DNA from: UBA2991 sp965221735
GTDB lineage: Bacteria > Chloroflexota > Dehalococcoidia > Tepidiformales > Tepidiformaceae
Length of the DNA stretch: 64,000 nucleotides
Direction: 5' to 3'
Assembly: GCA_965221735.1 (NCBI GenBank)
Contig: OZ244910.1
Coordinates: 186,001-250,000, forward strand
Each line of letters opens with the position of its first letter. Position 1 is the stretch's first letter. A model generated the notes under the pieces. The model was not told the origin of the DNA, searched no databases, and saw only the letters and a program-made list of their open reading frames with translations. Of this stretch, positions 1-7,129 are shown piece by piece. Position numbers and translations under genes: made by a program.

Positions 1-35
1 CGAAGGCTAGTTACACAACGAACGGAGACCACCAC

Positions 36-317
36 GTGGCAGCAACAGTCCTCATCCCCCAGCCCCTCCGCCCCCTCACCGGCGATCAGCCCACCGTCGA
101 CGGAGTCACCGGCTCGCTGTCGGACTGCATCGCGGACCTCGAGGCGCGCTTCCCGGGCGTGGCCGAGCGGATGCTCGACGAGGAAGGGGAGCTGCGCCGC
201 TTCGTGAATGTCTACATCAACGGGGAGGACGTCCGCTTCGAGGACGGCCTCGCCACCACCATCAACGACGGCGACGAGGTCAGCATCGTCCCCGCCGTCG
301 CTGGCGGTTCATGCTGA
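36..317 (+). CDS. MoaD/ThiS/CysO-type sulfur carrier protein
   Basis: A 93-residue beta-grasp sulfur carrier of the MoaD/ThiS/CysO family. Such proteins carry a thiocarboxylate on a C-terminal Gly-Gly and donate sulfur to molybdopterin, thiazole or cysteine synthesis. The family pattern is clear in the last 35 residues (hydrophobic strand VNVYING, then DGDEVSIVPAVAGG). The diglycine is not terminal: two residues, Ser-Cys, follow it, so a JAMM-type protease may have to trim it before activation, as known for CysO- and QbsE-like carriers. GTG start preceded by GGAGA. No activating enzyme or cysteine synthase lies beside it in the window, so the pathway is not fixed. Confidence 0.8.
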   Translation: MAATVLIPQPLRPLTGDQPTVDGVTGSLSDCIADLEARFPGVAERMLDEEGELRRFVNVYINGEDVRFEDGLATTINDGDEVSIVPAVAGGSC

Positions 318-406
318 AGCCGGCTCCCGACGTTGCCTCCGCGCGGTCTCGCCGCGAGGGGGATAGTCGGGCGCTCGCCAGACTTCAGGAGCGACGATAG
401 AAAGCA

Positions 407-432
407 CGAAGCCCCCGGGAACGGGGGCTTCG
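407..432. terminator. Bidirectional hairpin terminator
   Basis: Perfect 11-bp inverted repeat (arms 407-417 and 422-432) with a GGAA loop. It sits between the convergent sulfur carrier and tatA genes and would serve both. There is no long T tract, as is usual in this GC-rich sequence. Confidence 0.65.
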
Positions 433-455
433 GTGTGTTCGCGTGTTGCGGAGCG

Positions 456-791
456 CTAGAAGACGTTCCGGGTGGTGCTGTCGCCCTGCGGGGCTGAGTC
501 GGAGGGCGGGGCTGCGGCCGGCGGCGGAGCCGCCTGCTGGGGCGGAGGCGCGGCCTGCTGGACAGGCTGCTGGGGCGCCTCTTCCTGGACCTGCGCCTGA
601 ACCTGTGTCTCCTCGGTGGCGCCCTCTTCTTCGTCGTCCTCCCGAACGGCGCGCCGGAACTCCTTGATCGAGGAGCCCAGATCCCCGCCAATGCGGCTGA
701 TGCGCCCGACGCCAAAGAGCAGAACGATGACGCCGACGATGATGGCGAGCTCCAGCGGCCCAAGCGGACCGATAAGCAGCGGACCAGGCAT
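456..791 (-). CDS. tatA: Twin-arginine translocase subunit TatA/E
   Basis: TatA/TatE-family pore subunit of the Sec-independent twin-arginine translocase in the cytoplasmic membrane. The 111-residue product has a short N-terminal tail, one membrane helix (about residues 10-30, LELAIIVGVIVLLFGVGRI), the glycine hinge, an amphipathic helix (GGDLGSSIKEFRRAV), an acidic patch and a long Gln/Pro/Ala-rich tail. An ATG 48 nt further upstream is open, but the chosen ATG has GAGGAGGG at good spacing and places the helix at the normal distance from the N terminus. No tatC is adjacent. A Tat-type signal occurs on the binding protein at 27220. Confidence 0.88.
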   Translation of the reverse strand: MPGPLLIGPLGPLELAIIVGVIVLLFGVGRISRIGGDLGSSIKEFRRAVREDDEEEGATEETQVQAQVQEEAPQQPVQQAAPPPQQAAPPPAAAPPSDSAPQGDSTTRNVF

Positions 792-945
792 AACGCCCTC
801 CTCGTCCCCCGGCTCACGCCGGAGAATCAGTCCAATCATGGTACATGATGCGGCAATGGGGGAAAGCGCAACCCCCGCAAGGGCTGTCGCTAGCCTTCAC
901 CCCTCGCGGCGCAGATCGTTCAGGAGCAGTCCATCCGGGCCGGGC

Positions 946-1257
946 TCAAGATAAACGTTCGACGAAGACGTCCATGACGCCGCCGCAGATCTTGTCCTCG
1001 CCGTCTGTCGGCTCCGTCAGGTCGACGGTGACGATGCGTGGGGAGCCGTCCTCCAGCACCTCCATCGCCTCCTGCCACACCTCCGCCTCGCCGCAGCCCC
1101 CGCCGATGGTGCCGAAGAACGAGCCGTCGCTGCGAACCACCATCTTGGCGCCCGTCTTGCGCGGCGTGGACCCGCGTGTCCGCGCGACCGTTGCCAGCAC
1201 GACCGGCTCCTCGCTGTCGAGCGCGGTCTGGATCTCGCGGAAAATCTCTTCGTTCAT
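946..1257 (-). CDS. Short XdhC/CoxI-domain protein
   Basis: A 103-residue protein made of one XdhC/CoxI domain, recognised by the run ATVARTRGSTPRKTGAKMVV and the following GTIGGGCGEAEV. Full XdhC proteins, which help insert the sulfurated molybdenum cofactor into xanthine or CO dehydrogenases, are two to three times longer because of a C-terminal Rossmann domain, absent here. Single-domain versions are known next to molybdenum hydroxylases, but none is in the window. A role in molybdenum cofactor maturation is inferred from family only. The downstream 792-945 gap toward tatA holds no gene. Confidence 0.75.
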   Translation of the reverse strand: MNEEIFREIQTALDSEEPVVLATVARTRGSTPRKTGAKMVVRSDGSFFGTIGGGCGEAEVWQEAMEVLEDGSPRIVTVDLTEPTDGEDKICGGVMDVFVERLS

Positions 1258-1321
1258 ATCCCGATCCTGACGCCCCTGGCCCGCCCCTGCAAGCGGGAGC
1301 GCCGAGTGTGCCGGAATTCTC

Positions 1322-1327
1322 TACCAT
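1322..1327 (+). promoter_or_regulatory. -10 box, leaderless VOC gene
   Basis: TACCAT ends 7 nt before the ATG at 1335, so transcription should begin at or next to the start codon. No Shine-Dalgarno sequence is visible. Confidence 0.5.
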
Positions 1328-1334
1328 CGCACGC

Positions 1335-1973
1335 ATGACGCCCCTCGCCATCGACCACGTCATCCTCGCCACCGCCGACATCTACGCCACCTCCGCGCGC
1401 CTCGAACGCGACCACGGGCTCGTGTCGCTGCCCGGCGGAAGGCACGCCGGCCACGGGACCGGCAACCGCATCGTGCCCCTCGGCGACTCCTACATCGAGA
1501 TCATGGGCATCGTCGACGAGGATGAGGCCGCCGCCAGCCCCATGGGCGTCTGGCTCCGAGAGCAGACCGTCGGCGGCGACACAGTGGTCGCCCTCTGCCT
1601 CCGCACCGACGCCCGCGGCCTCGACGCCACCGCCGAGCGCCTCGGCCTCCGGCCCCTCCCCATGTCCCGCGACGCGCCCGGCGGCGTCACGCTCACCTGG
1701 CGGCTCGCCGGTCTGGCGGAAGCAATGGCCGACCCCTCCCGCACGTTCTTCATCGACTGGCAGGTTCCCCCCGACCTGCACCCCGCCCGCGGAGACGCCC
1801 GGCACCGCGTCCGGCCGACCGGCTTCGCCTGGGTCGAGCTCGCCGGCGACCCCGACGCCATCCACGCGTGGCTCGCCGACGAGGTGCCCGGCGTGCGTGT
1901 CGCGGCGGCGGCGGAGCCCGGCGTTCGCGCAGTCGTCGCGCTGGCCGCCGGTGGCGAGATCCCGCTTGCTTGA
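1335..1973 (+). CDS. VOC-superfamily (glyoxalase-like) protein
   Basis: A 212-residue protein of the vicinal-oxygen-chelate/glyoxalase-like fold. It opens with the typical first strand (AIDHVILATADI), continues with a helix (SARLERDHGL) and a GRHAGHGTGNRIVPLGDSYIE segment that matches the glyoxalase-like domain 3 type. The second half repeats the fold loosely (GFAWVELAGDPDAIHAWL). The reaction is unknown; the family includes dioxygenases, isomerases and resistance proteins. Start fixed by an adjacent -10 box. An open frame runs further upstream, but it overlaps the divergent XdhC-like gene. Confidence 0.75.
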   Translation: MTPLAIDHVILATADIYATSARLERDHGLVSLPGGRHAGHGTGNRIVPLGDSYIEIMGIVDEDEAAASPMGVWLREQTVGGDTVVALCLRTDARGLDATAERLGLRPLPMSRDAPGGVTLTWRLAGLAEAMADPSRTFFIDWQVPPDLHPARGDARHRVRPTGFAWVELAGDPDAIHAWLADEVPGVRVAAAAEPGVRAVVALAAGGEIPLA

Positions 1974-1983
1974 GCAAAGGCAC

Positions 1984-2011
1984 TTGTAGTGGGCAAGCGC
2001 CCGTGTAAGAT
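1984..2011 (+). promoter_or_regulatory. Promoter of the TumA/TumE-like pair
   Basis: TTGTAG (1984-1989), 16-nt spacer, TAAGAT (2006-2011), 9 nt before the ATG at 2021. This is one of the few places with both a -35-like and a -10-like element. Confidence 0.45.
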
Positions 2012-2020
2012 GGAAGGGCG

Positions 2021-2338
2021 ATGACCCAGGTGAAGAAGCGGAAGAAGCCCACGAAGGTTGAGGAGATCCCGGTTATCCCCGCGGGACGCCTTCGGGGGCA
2101 GTTGCGGCGGCGCATAAGGCGCTTTGAGCAGCGTTATGAGATGTCTACGGATCGTATGCGTGAGGTAGTACGAGAGGATCCGACACGGGAGACCCTGGAG
2201 ATTTGCGATTGGCTGATGGACGACAACCTCCTCAGATACCTCACCGGGGAGGAAGGCATGGATGGGTCGCCATCGACCGATACGTCGCCGCCCACGAGCG
2301 CTCACTCGAACGGCATGCCTTCGTCCTCGAAGACCTGA
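2021..2338 (+). CDS. Putative TumA-like antitoxin of a DUF6516 (TumE) system
   Basis: A 105-residue, very basic protein at its N terminus. The middle part (residues about 23-75: RRIRRFEQRYEMSTDRM followed by ICDWLMDDNLLRYL) resembles the short antitoxins that precede DUF6516/TumE toxins, which pair a helix containing FE(E/K)(R/K)YGMS with a C-terminal acidic W-containing helix. The last 25 residues (rich in Ser, Thr, Pro) look like an out-of-frame tail and overlap the toxin frame by 136 nt. A strong ribosome site, GGGGAGG, precedes an in-frame internal ATG at 2258, which may be where the toxin was meant to start (see toxin entry). Assignment is by pattern, not by search. Confidence 0.55.
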   Translation: MTQVKKRKKPTKVEEIPVIPAGRLRGQLRRRIRRFEQRYEMSTDRMREVVREDPTRETLEICDWLMDDNLLRYLTGEEGMDGSPSTDTSPPTSAHSNGMPSSSKT

Positions 2339-2697
2339 CCGTCTTTCAGCGCGCTACTGGACGACCAGGCCCCGTTCTCAGGCTCCACGGACGGCTCCTC
2401 TGCTCCGCAGAGGTGGTGGTTGAAGTTGCGAAGGAGCTCGCGATCCAGCTCGGTCCGCGCAATCAGGAAGGGGTCTGGGGCCTGAGCTATTCCTACCACG
2501 CCCATGTTCCGGGGCGCGGCAATCTCCTGCGCTACGACAACTCGCACGGCTTCGGCGAATACCACCGCCACGAGTACGACCTCGCAACCCAGGCAGAGAA
2601 GCCCGTCGAGATGCTTACCCGTGAGCAGTTCCCGACCCTGATCGAGGTTCTCGACGAGGTCCAGGCCATGGCGCGGCGGCTCGGACTCGTCCGCTAG
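2203..2697 (+). CDS. DUF6516/TumE-like toxin, start unclear
   Basis: Family features: IDRYVAAHERSLERH near the N terminus, a long beta-rich middle, GLSYSYHAHV, LRYDNSHG and an HRHEYD cluster, matching DUF6516 (TumE) toxins thought to be HEPN-like RNases. No ATG or GTG start exists in this frame upstream of the conserved region; only TTG at 2203 or 2209. By contrast an ATG at 2258 with strong GGGGAGG lies in the antitoxin frame, and one extra G in the GGG at 2264-2266 would give M-D-G-V-A-I-D-R-Y. So the gene may carry a 1-nt frameshift (mutation, sequencing error or recoding), or start at TTG inside the antitoxin. Stop overlaps the convergent esterase by 4 nt. Confidence 0.55.
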   Translation: MRLADGRQPPQIPHRGGRHGWVAIDRYVAAHERSLERHAFVLEDLTVFQRATGRPGPVLRLHGRLLCSAEVVVEVAKELAIQLGPRNQEGVWGLSYSYHAHVPGRGNLLRYDNSHGFGEYHRHEYDLATQAEKPVEMLTREQFPTLIEVLDEVQAMARRLGLVR

Positions 2698-3653
2698 CTC
2701 GCCGCGAGCCTTGCCCCGATGAACGCGGCGACGCGCTGTCGCGCCTGCTCCCCGATAGGAATAGGCGCCGCGTCGAAGCCGTGCGGGCCGCCCGGGTAGA
2801 CCGCCAGCTCGGACTCGTTGCCCGCCGCCAGCCAGCGCGCGTGCATGAACAGCGAGTCGTCCAGCAGCGGGTCGTACGACCCCACCGTGAAGAGCGCCGG
2901 CGGCATGTCGTGCAGGTGCGCGTTCAGCGGCGACACGTCCGGGTCGGTCGTATCCACGCCGGGGATGAACATCTCGTAGAAGCGGTCGATCGCAGCCCGG
3001 TCGAGACCCCCCTCGGGCCCCACGCCCAGCCGCTGGCTCGGGGTCATCGAAAGGTCGTACGGACCGTACACCAGGTTCGCCCCGATGAAGCCCGTGTAGC
3101 CGTGCCGGTCGCGCATCCGCAGGAGCGTGACCGCCGCCAGGTGCGCGCCCGCCGAACCGCCCCCGATCAGCAGCCGCTCCGTGCCGAACTCCGCCGCCGC
3201 GTTCTCGACCAGCCACACCGCCGCCGCCTCGCAGTCGTCGGGACCGGCGGGGTACGGGTGCTCCGGCGCCAGCCGGTAGTCGACGCTCACCGTCGCGAGG
3301 CCGAACCCTTCGGCTAGCGCCAGGTTGGCCTGGTCGCTCATCCGCGCCCGGCCGATGACCCAGCCGCCGCCGTGGATGTCGAGGTAGACGCCCGCCGGCT
3401 CCCGCCCCTCCGGACGGATGATGCGGATCGACGCGCCCTCGCCCATCCCGGGCACGACGCGGTCCTCCGCCCGCTCAACCGGCGGGGGCACGGGGAACGC
3501 GCCGCCGCCCTCGTCCATGAGCCGTCGCAGCTCCTTCAGATCGGTGTTCTCCATGGAGGGCATCTGCTCGCGCATCGCCATCGAAGCCGCTACGAACTCG
3601 CGCGTCTCCTGGCTGATCGCGTCCTCGCCGAAGACGCTCGAATCGAAGCTCAT
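2694..3653 (-). CDS. Alpha/beta hydrolase, HSL-type esterase
   Basis: A 319-residue alpha/beta hydrolase of the hormone-sensitive-lipase group. Visible are the oxyanion-hole motif HGGGW (about residue 90), YRLAPEHPYPA, the nucleophile elbow GGGSAGAHLA, the acid in YDPLLDD and the catalytic His in GGPHGF near the C terminus. Such cytoplasmic enzymes hydrolyse carboxylic esters of small acids. ATG preceded by GAGGAGG. It lies 11 nt after the selenoprotein gene, so the two are probably one operon. Substrate unknown. Confidence 0.9.
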   Translation of the reverse strand: MSFDSSVFGEDAISQETREFVAASMAMREQMPSMENTDLKELRRLMDEGGGAFPVPPPVERAEDRVVPGMGEGASIRIIRPEGREPAGVYLDIHGGGWVIGRARMSDQANLALAEGFGLATVSVDYRLAPEHPYPAGPDDCEAAAVWLVENAAAEFGTERLLIGGGSAGAHLAAVTLLRMRDRHGYTGFIGANLVYGPYDLSMTPSQRLGVGPEGGLDRAAIDRFYEMFIPGVDTTDPDVSPLNAHLHDMPPALFTVGSYDPLLDDSLFMHARWLAAGNESELAVYPGGPHGFDAAPIPIGEQARQRVAAFIGARLAAS

Positions 3654-3664
3654 CGCGGTCCTCC

Positions 3665-4174
3665 TCAGGAAGGCTTCAGGCCGAACGAGTGGATCAGGCG
3701 CCCGTAGCCCAGGTAGCTCACGACCGCCCACCCGATCTCGAGGATCTGCTCCTCGGTGAAGTGCTCCCCCAGCTCCTCGAACAGCTCGCCGTCGATGTTC
3801 GCGTGGTCGACGAACAGCCGCTCCGCGTAGTGGAACGCCGCCTTCTCCGCCTCGCTGAAGTCCTGGTCGCCCCACGTCGAAATCTTGCCGACGGTGCTCT
3901 CCTCGAGCGTGTCACCTTCCCCTGACAGGGGAAGCCGGGCGGCCTGTCAGAAGTCGCAGGCGTTTAGCTGCGCGACCCGCAGCCGCACCATCTCCTTCAG
4001 CCGTGCGGAGACGGCCCCGTCCCGGATGAGCGGCCGGTACCACTCGTTCCACCGTTGGAACAGCTCCGCGTTGTGCCCGAAGACCCGCGTGAAGTCGTCG
4101 CCACGGCCGCGCAGCCCCTCCGGGAGCTCGTCGTCGGTCGCCAGTCGGATGTGTGGGGAAGGCGTATCAGTCAT
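3665..4174 (-). CDS. AhpD-like/carboxymuconolactone decarboxylase-family selenoprotein (in-frame TGA)
   Basis: Read through the TGA at 3947-3949 this is a 169-residue protein of the carboxymuconolactone decarboxylase/AhpD fold. The N half ends RLRVAQLNACDF, then Sec76, then QAARLPLSGEG; the C half continues with SEAEKAAFHYAERLFVD and EEQILEIGWAVVSYLGYGRL, all normal for the family. The redox motif is C73-D-F-U76, a CxxU replacement of the AhpD CxxC. A hairpin 12 nt after the TGA fits a bacterial SECIS. AhpD-like selenoproteins are known from marine metagenomes. A role in peroxide reduction or thiol redox is inferred. If read as two pieces, neither half would be a complete domain. Followed by the esterase gene. 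Confidence 0.85.
3916..3934 (-). promoter_or_regulatory. SECIS hairpin of the AhpD-like selenoprotein
   Basis: In the mRNA sense, a perfect 8-bp stem CUUCCCCU/AGGGGAAG with the triloop GUC. Twelve nucleotides separate the UGA from the stem and 20 separate it from the loop, and the loop begins with G, as in the bacterial SECIS model. Confidence 0.75.
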
Positions 4175-4226
4175 GCGCGGGATTGTACCGGCCTGTTGAA
4201 GGACCGGCGCACGTCGTTGCGAGTGC

Positions 4227-4232
4227 TACGCT
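4227..4232 (+). promoter_or_regulatory. -10 box, leaderless retropepsin gene
   Basis: TACGCT ends 6 nt before the ATG at 4239; no ribosome site is visible. Confidence 0.5.
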
Positions 4233-4238
4233 CAAGTC

Positions 4239-4607
4239 ATGCCATTCGAAGTCGCAGTCGGGGTGGCGAGTCCCGATAGCGCAGAGTTCCGGGACATCGA
4301 CGCCGTGGTCGACACAGGGGCCGCCCACTCGTGCCTCCCCGCTTCGTTCCTCGAACACCTCGGCATCCCCCGAACGCGAGAGCGGGTGTTCAAACTCGCC
4401 GACGGCACGCGGAAGGCGTACGACCTGGGCGAGGCTCGTTTCAGGATCGAGGGGCGCGAGATGAACTCCCCCGTCGTCTTCGGGGACGAAGACATCGCGC
4501 TCCTCGGCGCCACAACCCTCGAAGTTTTCGACCTCATCGCCGACACGACAAACTTGCGCCTCATCGACGCCCCCGACGCCCTCCTGGTCAGCATCTTCCG
4601 CGGCTGA
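4239..4607 (+). CDS. Retropepsin-like (clan AA) aspartic protease
   Basis: A 122-residue single-domain aspartic protease of the bacterial retropepsin-like type. The catalytic motif is VVDTGAAHSCLP (about residues 23-34), followed by the hydrophobic ALLGATTLEVFDL segment that corresponds to the second psi-loop of the fold. Such proteins should act as homodimers. Physiological substrates are unknown. It stands alone between the selenoprotein gene (divergent) and the convergent ThDP enzyme. A second, longer family member is at 45280. Confidence 0.8.
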   Translation: MPFEVAVGVASPDSAEFRDIDAVVDTGAAHSCLPASFLEHLGIPRTRERVFKLADGTRKAYDLGEARFRIEGREMNSPVVFGDEDIALLGATTLEVFDLIADTTNLRLIDAPDALLVSIFRG

Positions 4608-4622
4608 CGAGAGACCGCTGCC

Positions 4623-6266
4623 CTACCCCAGGTACGCCGACCCCGACCGACGGCCCTTCGGGTCCGTCAGCACGTTGACCAGCGCGACCGTGTTCGCCGC
4701 CAGCGCCTCCTGGACCGCGGGCGCGATATCCGCCGGGTCCTCGACGCGGCGCGCCCAGCCGCCCACCATCTCGACCGTCTTCTCGTAGGCGACGGGGAGG
4801 AGGGCGGCGATGGGGGGCGCGTCCGGCGCGAACGTCCGGTCCTGGATCGAGTGCCCCGCGATGCCCCCGTTGTTCGACACGACGATGACGACGTTGCACC
4901 CGATGCGCGCCGCCGTCTCCACCTCCATGGCGGCCGCCCCGAAGGCGTAGTCGCCGAGCACCGCCACCACCTGCTGGTCCGGCCGCGCCAGTTTCGCCCC
5001 GATGGCGTACGGCAGACCCGTGCCCATGCACCCGGTCGTGCCCGAGTTCAGCCGCAACCGCGAACCGAAGCTCGGCATGACCGCCCGCGCGACGCCCATC
5101 GTCAGTTCCGCGTCGACCGTTACGGTCGCGTCCCGGTCGAGGCAGTCGCGCACGTCGCGCAGCAGGCGGAAGTGATTGATGGGCACCTCGTCCGAGGCCA
5201 TCGCTTCCGCCGAGCTGGCCTCGTTCCGATCGCGCGCTTCCTGCAGCGTCCCGACCCAGTCGCTGCTCGCGGTGCGCAGGCTGCGCCCGTCGAGCAGCCC
5301 GTTGAGCTGGTCCACGGCGACGGCGCAGTCCGCCACGATGCCTGTTTCGACGTCCGCGCCGCTGTAGAACTCCTCTGCCACGATGTCGATGTGCGCGAGA
5401 CGCGCGCCCTCGGCGAACCGCGGCGGCTTTCCGAACTGGAACACCCAGTTGAAGCGTCCTCCCACCATGAGCACGGCGTCCGCCCCGCCCAGCGCCGCCG
5501 AGCGCGCCGCGTTCATGAACATCGGGTGGTCGTCGGGAATCGCGCCCCGCCCCATGGGCGACGACACGAACGGGATGCCCCGGTCCACGAGCCGCTGCAG
5601 CGGCAGCCCCGCCTCCGCCCAGCCCGCGCCCTTCCCCATGATCACGAGCGGCCGCTCAGCCTCCGCCAGCATGTCCGCGACCGCCGCGAGGGCGGCCGGG
5701 TCCGGGTGGGGCCGCGAGATCTCGGGCTCGCTCGTGCGCCACTCCACGTTCGCTTCCTCGAACGGGGTGCGGATAAGCTCGGCGGGGAAGTCGAGGTAGA
5801 CGGCTCCGGGGCGCCCGTTCAGGGCGCGTCCCAGCGCGAGGTGCACGTACTCGGCGATGCGCGCCTGGCTGTCGACCTGCGTGGCCCACTTGCAGGCGGG
5901 CGCCGCGAACGCGACCTGGTCCGCCTCCTGGAAGGCGCCCAGACCGCGCTGGTTCCCCGCAGATGAGCCGCCCAGCACCACCAGCGGCATCGCGCTCTCG
6001 GTGGCGACGTACATCGGCGTGACCGCGTTCGTCAGCGCCGGCCCCGACCCGACCACGAGCACCCCCGGCTTCCCCCGCGCCCAGCCCCAGGCCGATGCCG
6101 CGAAGCCCGCCGACACCTCGTGCCGGCAGTTCACCACCGTGATCCCCTCCCGTTCCATGGCCGCCATGGCCTCGATCATGGGTCCCGCCACCACCCCGAA
6201 AGCCGTGTCGATGCCGGCCGCCTTCAGCTGCCGCGCGATGATCTGTCCGCCGTTCAGTTCTGCCAC
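4623..6266 (-). CDS. Thiamine diphosphate-dependent enzyme, oxalyl-CoA decarboxylase/2-hydroxyacyl-CoA lyase-like
   Basis: A 547-residue enzyme of the acetolactate synthase/benzoylformate decarboxylase superfamily. The N-terminal Pyr domain has the cofactor-activating Glu in CRHEVSAGFAASAWG (E50), a central domain lies around residues 190-330, and the PP domain has the ThDP motif GDYAFG ... SNN. The FGAAAMEVETAAR segment resembles oxalyl-CoA decarboxylase and 2-hydroxyacyl-CoA lyase more than acetolactate synthase. I chose GTG at 6266, which has GGAGGG six nt upstream; an ATG at 6296 lacks a ribosome site. Substrate not assignable. Confidence 0.82.
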   Translation of the reverse strand: MAELNGGQIIARQLKAAGIDTAFGVVAGPMIEAMAAMEREGITVVNCRHEVSAGFAASAWGWARGKPGVLVVGSGPALTNAVTPMYVATESAMPLVVLGGSSAGNQRGLGAFQEADQVAFAAPACKWATQVDSQARIAEYVHLALGRALNGRPGAVYLDFPAELIRTPFEEANVEWRTSEPEISRPHPDPAALAAVADMLAEAERPLVIMGKGAGWAEAGLPLQRLVDRGIPFVSSPMGRGAIPDDHPMFMNAARSAALGGADAVLMVGGRFNWVFQFGKPPRFAEGARLAHIDIVAEEFYSGADVETGIVADCAVAVDQLNGLLDGRSLRTASSDWVGTLQEARDRNEASSAEAMASDEVPINHFRLLRDVRDCLDRDATVTVDAELTMGVARAVMPSFGSRLRLNSGTTGCMGTGLPYAIGAKLARPDQQVVAVLGDYAFGAAAMEVETAARIGCNVVIVVSNNGGIAGHSIQDRTFAPDAPPIAALLPVAYEKTVEMVGGWARRVEDPADIAPAVQEALAANTVALVNVLTDPKGRRSGSAYLG

Positions 6267-6330
6267 GCCGTGCCCTCCGCTTGAGGTGGCCGCCATCGTA
6301 CGCCCCGCGCGGGGCGGCCCGCCGGGAGCC

Positions 6331-6336
6331 TACAAT
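6331..6336 (+). promoter_or_regulatory. -10 box of the SDR gene
   Basis: TACAAT in the intergenic region shared with the divergent ThDP enzyme gene. It predicts a leader of about 25 nt that includes the AGGGGG ribosome site before the ATG at 6368. Confidence 0.45.
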
Positions 6337-6367
6337 CGGGCGCCGCGACCGCGGCCAGGGGGACGCT

Positions 6368-7129
6368 ATGGACCGGCTCGAAGGAAAGGTCGCGCTCGTT
6401 ACCGGGGCGGGCTCGGGGATCGGCAGGGCGACGTCGCTGCGCTTCGCCGCCGAGGGCGCGAGCGTCATGTGCGTCGACCTCGACGAGGATTCCGCCCAGG
6501 CGACCGCCGCCACCATCGCCGAGGGAGGCGGCGCCAGCGCCGCCCTCCAGGTCAACGTCACCGACGAGGAGGCGGTCAGGGCCGCCTGCGAGGAGACCGT
6601 CCGCGATCTTGGTGGCCTCGACGTGCTCTACAACAACGCCGGCATCGGCCGCGCCGAGTGGGACCTCACCATCGCCGTCAACCTGAGCGGGGTCTACTAC
6701 GGCCTCCGCCATGGCGGCGCGCTCATGGCCGAACGCGGGGGCGGCGCCATCATCAGCACCGCCTCGGTCGCGGGCCTCGTCGGTCTCGTCAGCAGCCGCG
6801 TGACCGAGTTCCCGCCCGTCGACGGCTCCGGCGCGTACATCGCGGCCAAGCACGGCGTCGTCGGCCTGACGCGCCAGTTCGCGCTCATCTACGCCGACCA
6901 CGGTGTCCGCGTGAACGCGATTGCCCCCGGCTACATCCGCACCCCCATGATCGAGGACGCCCTGCAGGAAGACGAGGGAGCCTCCGGGTTCCTCGAGTCG
7001 CTGCACCCGCTGGGACGCCTCGGCGAACCCGAGGAGATCGCCGCCGCCGCCGCCTTCCTCGCCAGCGACGACGCCTCCTTCATCACCGGCATCACCCTCC
7101 CCGTCGACGGGGGCTACACGGCGCGCTAG
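6368..7129 (+). CDS. Short-chain dehydrogenase/reductase
   Basis: A 253-residue classical SDR that oxidises or reduces alcohols and ketones with NAD(P). Visible: TGAGSGIG cofactor motif (residues about 13-20), a D at the end of beta2 (CVDLDED) suggesting NAD preference, NNAG, the catalytic Ser in STASVAG, YIAAK active site, and the C-terminal GITLPVDGGYTAR. Between the Ser and Tyr there is an unusually long loop (VSSRVTEFPPVDGSGA). Divergent from the ThDP enzyme and overlapping the convergent Uma2 gene by 4 nt. Confidence 0.92.
   Translation: MDRLEGKVALVTGAGSGIGRATSLRFAAEGASVMCVDLDEDSAQATAATIAEGGGASAALQVNVTDEEAVRAACEETVRDLGGLDVLYNNAGIGRAEWDLTIAVNLSGVYYGLRHGGALMAERGGGAIISTASVAGLVGLVSSRVTEFPPVDGSGAYIAAKHGVVGLTRQFALIYADHGVRVNAIAPGYIRTPMIEDALQEDEGASGFLESLHPLGRLGEPEEIAAAAAFLASDDASFITGITLPVDGGYTAR

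Noticed and set aside
443..954. Small plus-strand frames across tatA and the gap after it
   Set aside because: They oppose tatA and the XdhC-like gene and give low-complexity Arg/Ser-rich products.
3947..4174. Stand-alone 75-residue protein or pseudogene ended by TGA
   Set aside because: The domain continues in frame after the TGA and a SECIS-like hairpin follows, so selenocysteine explains the data better than decay.
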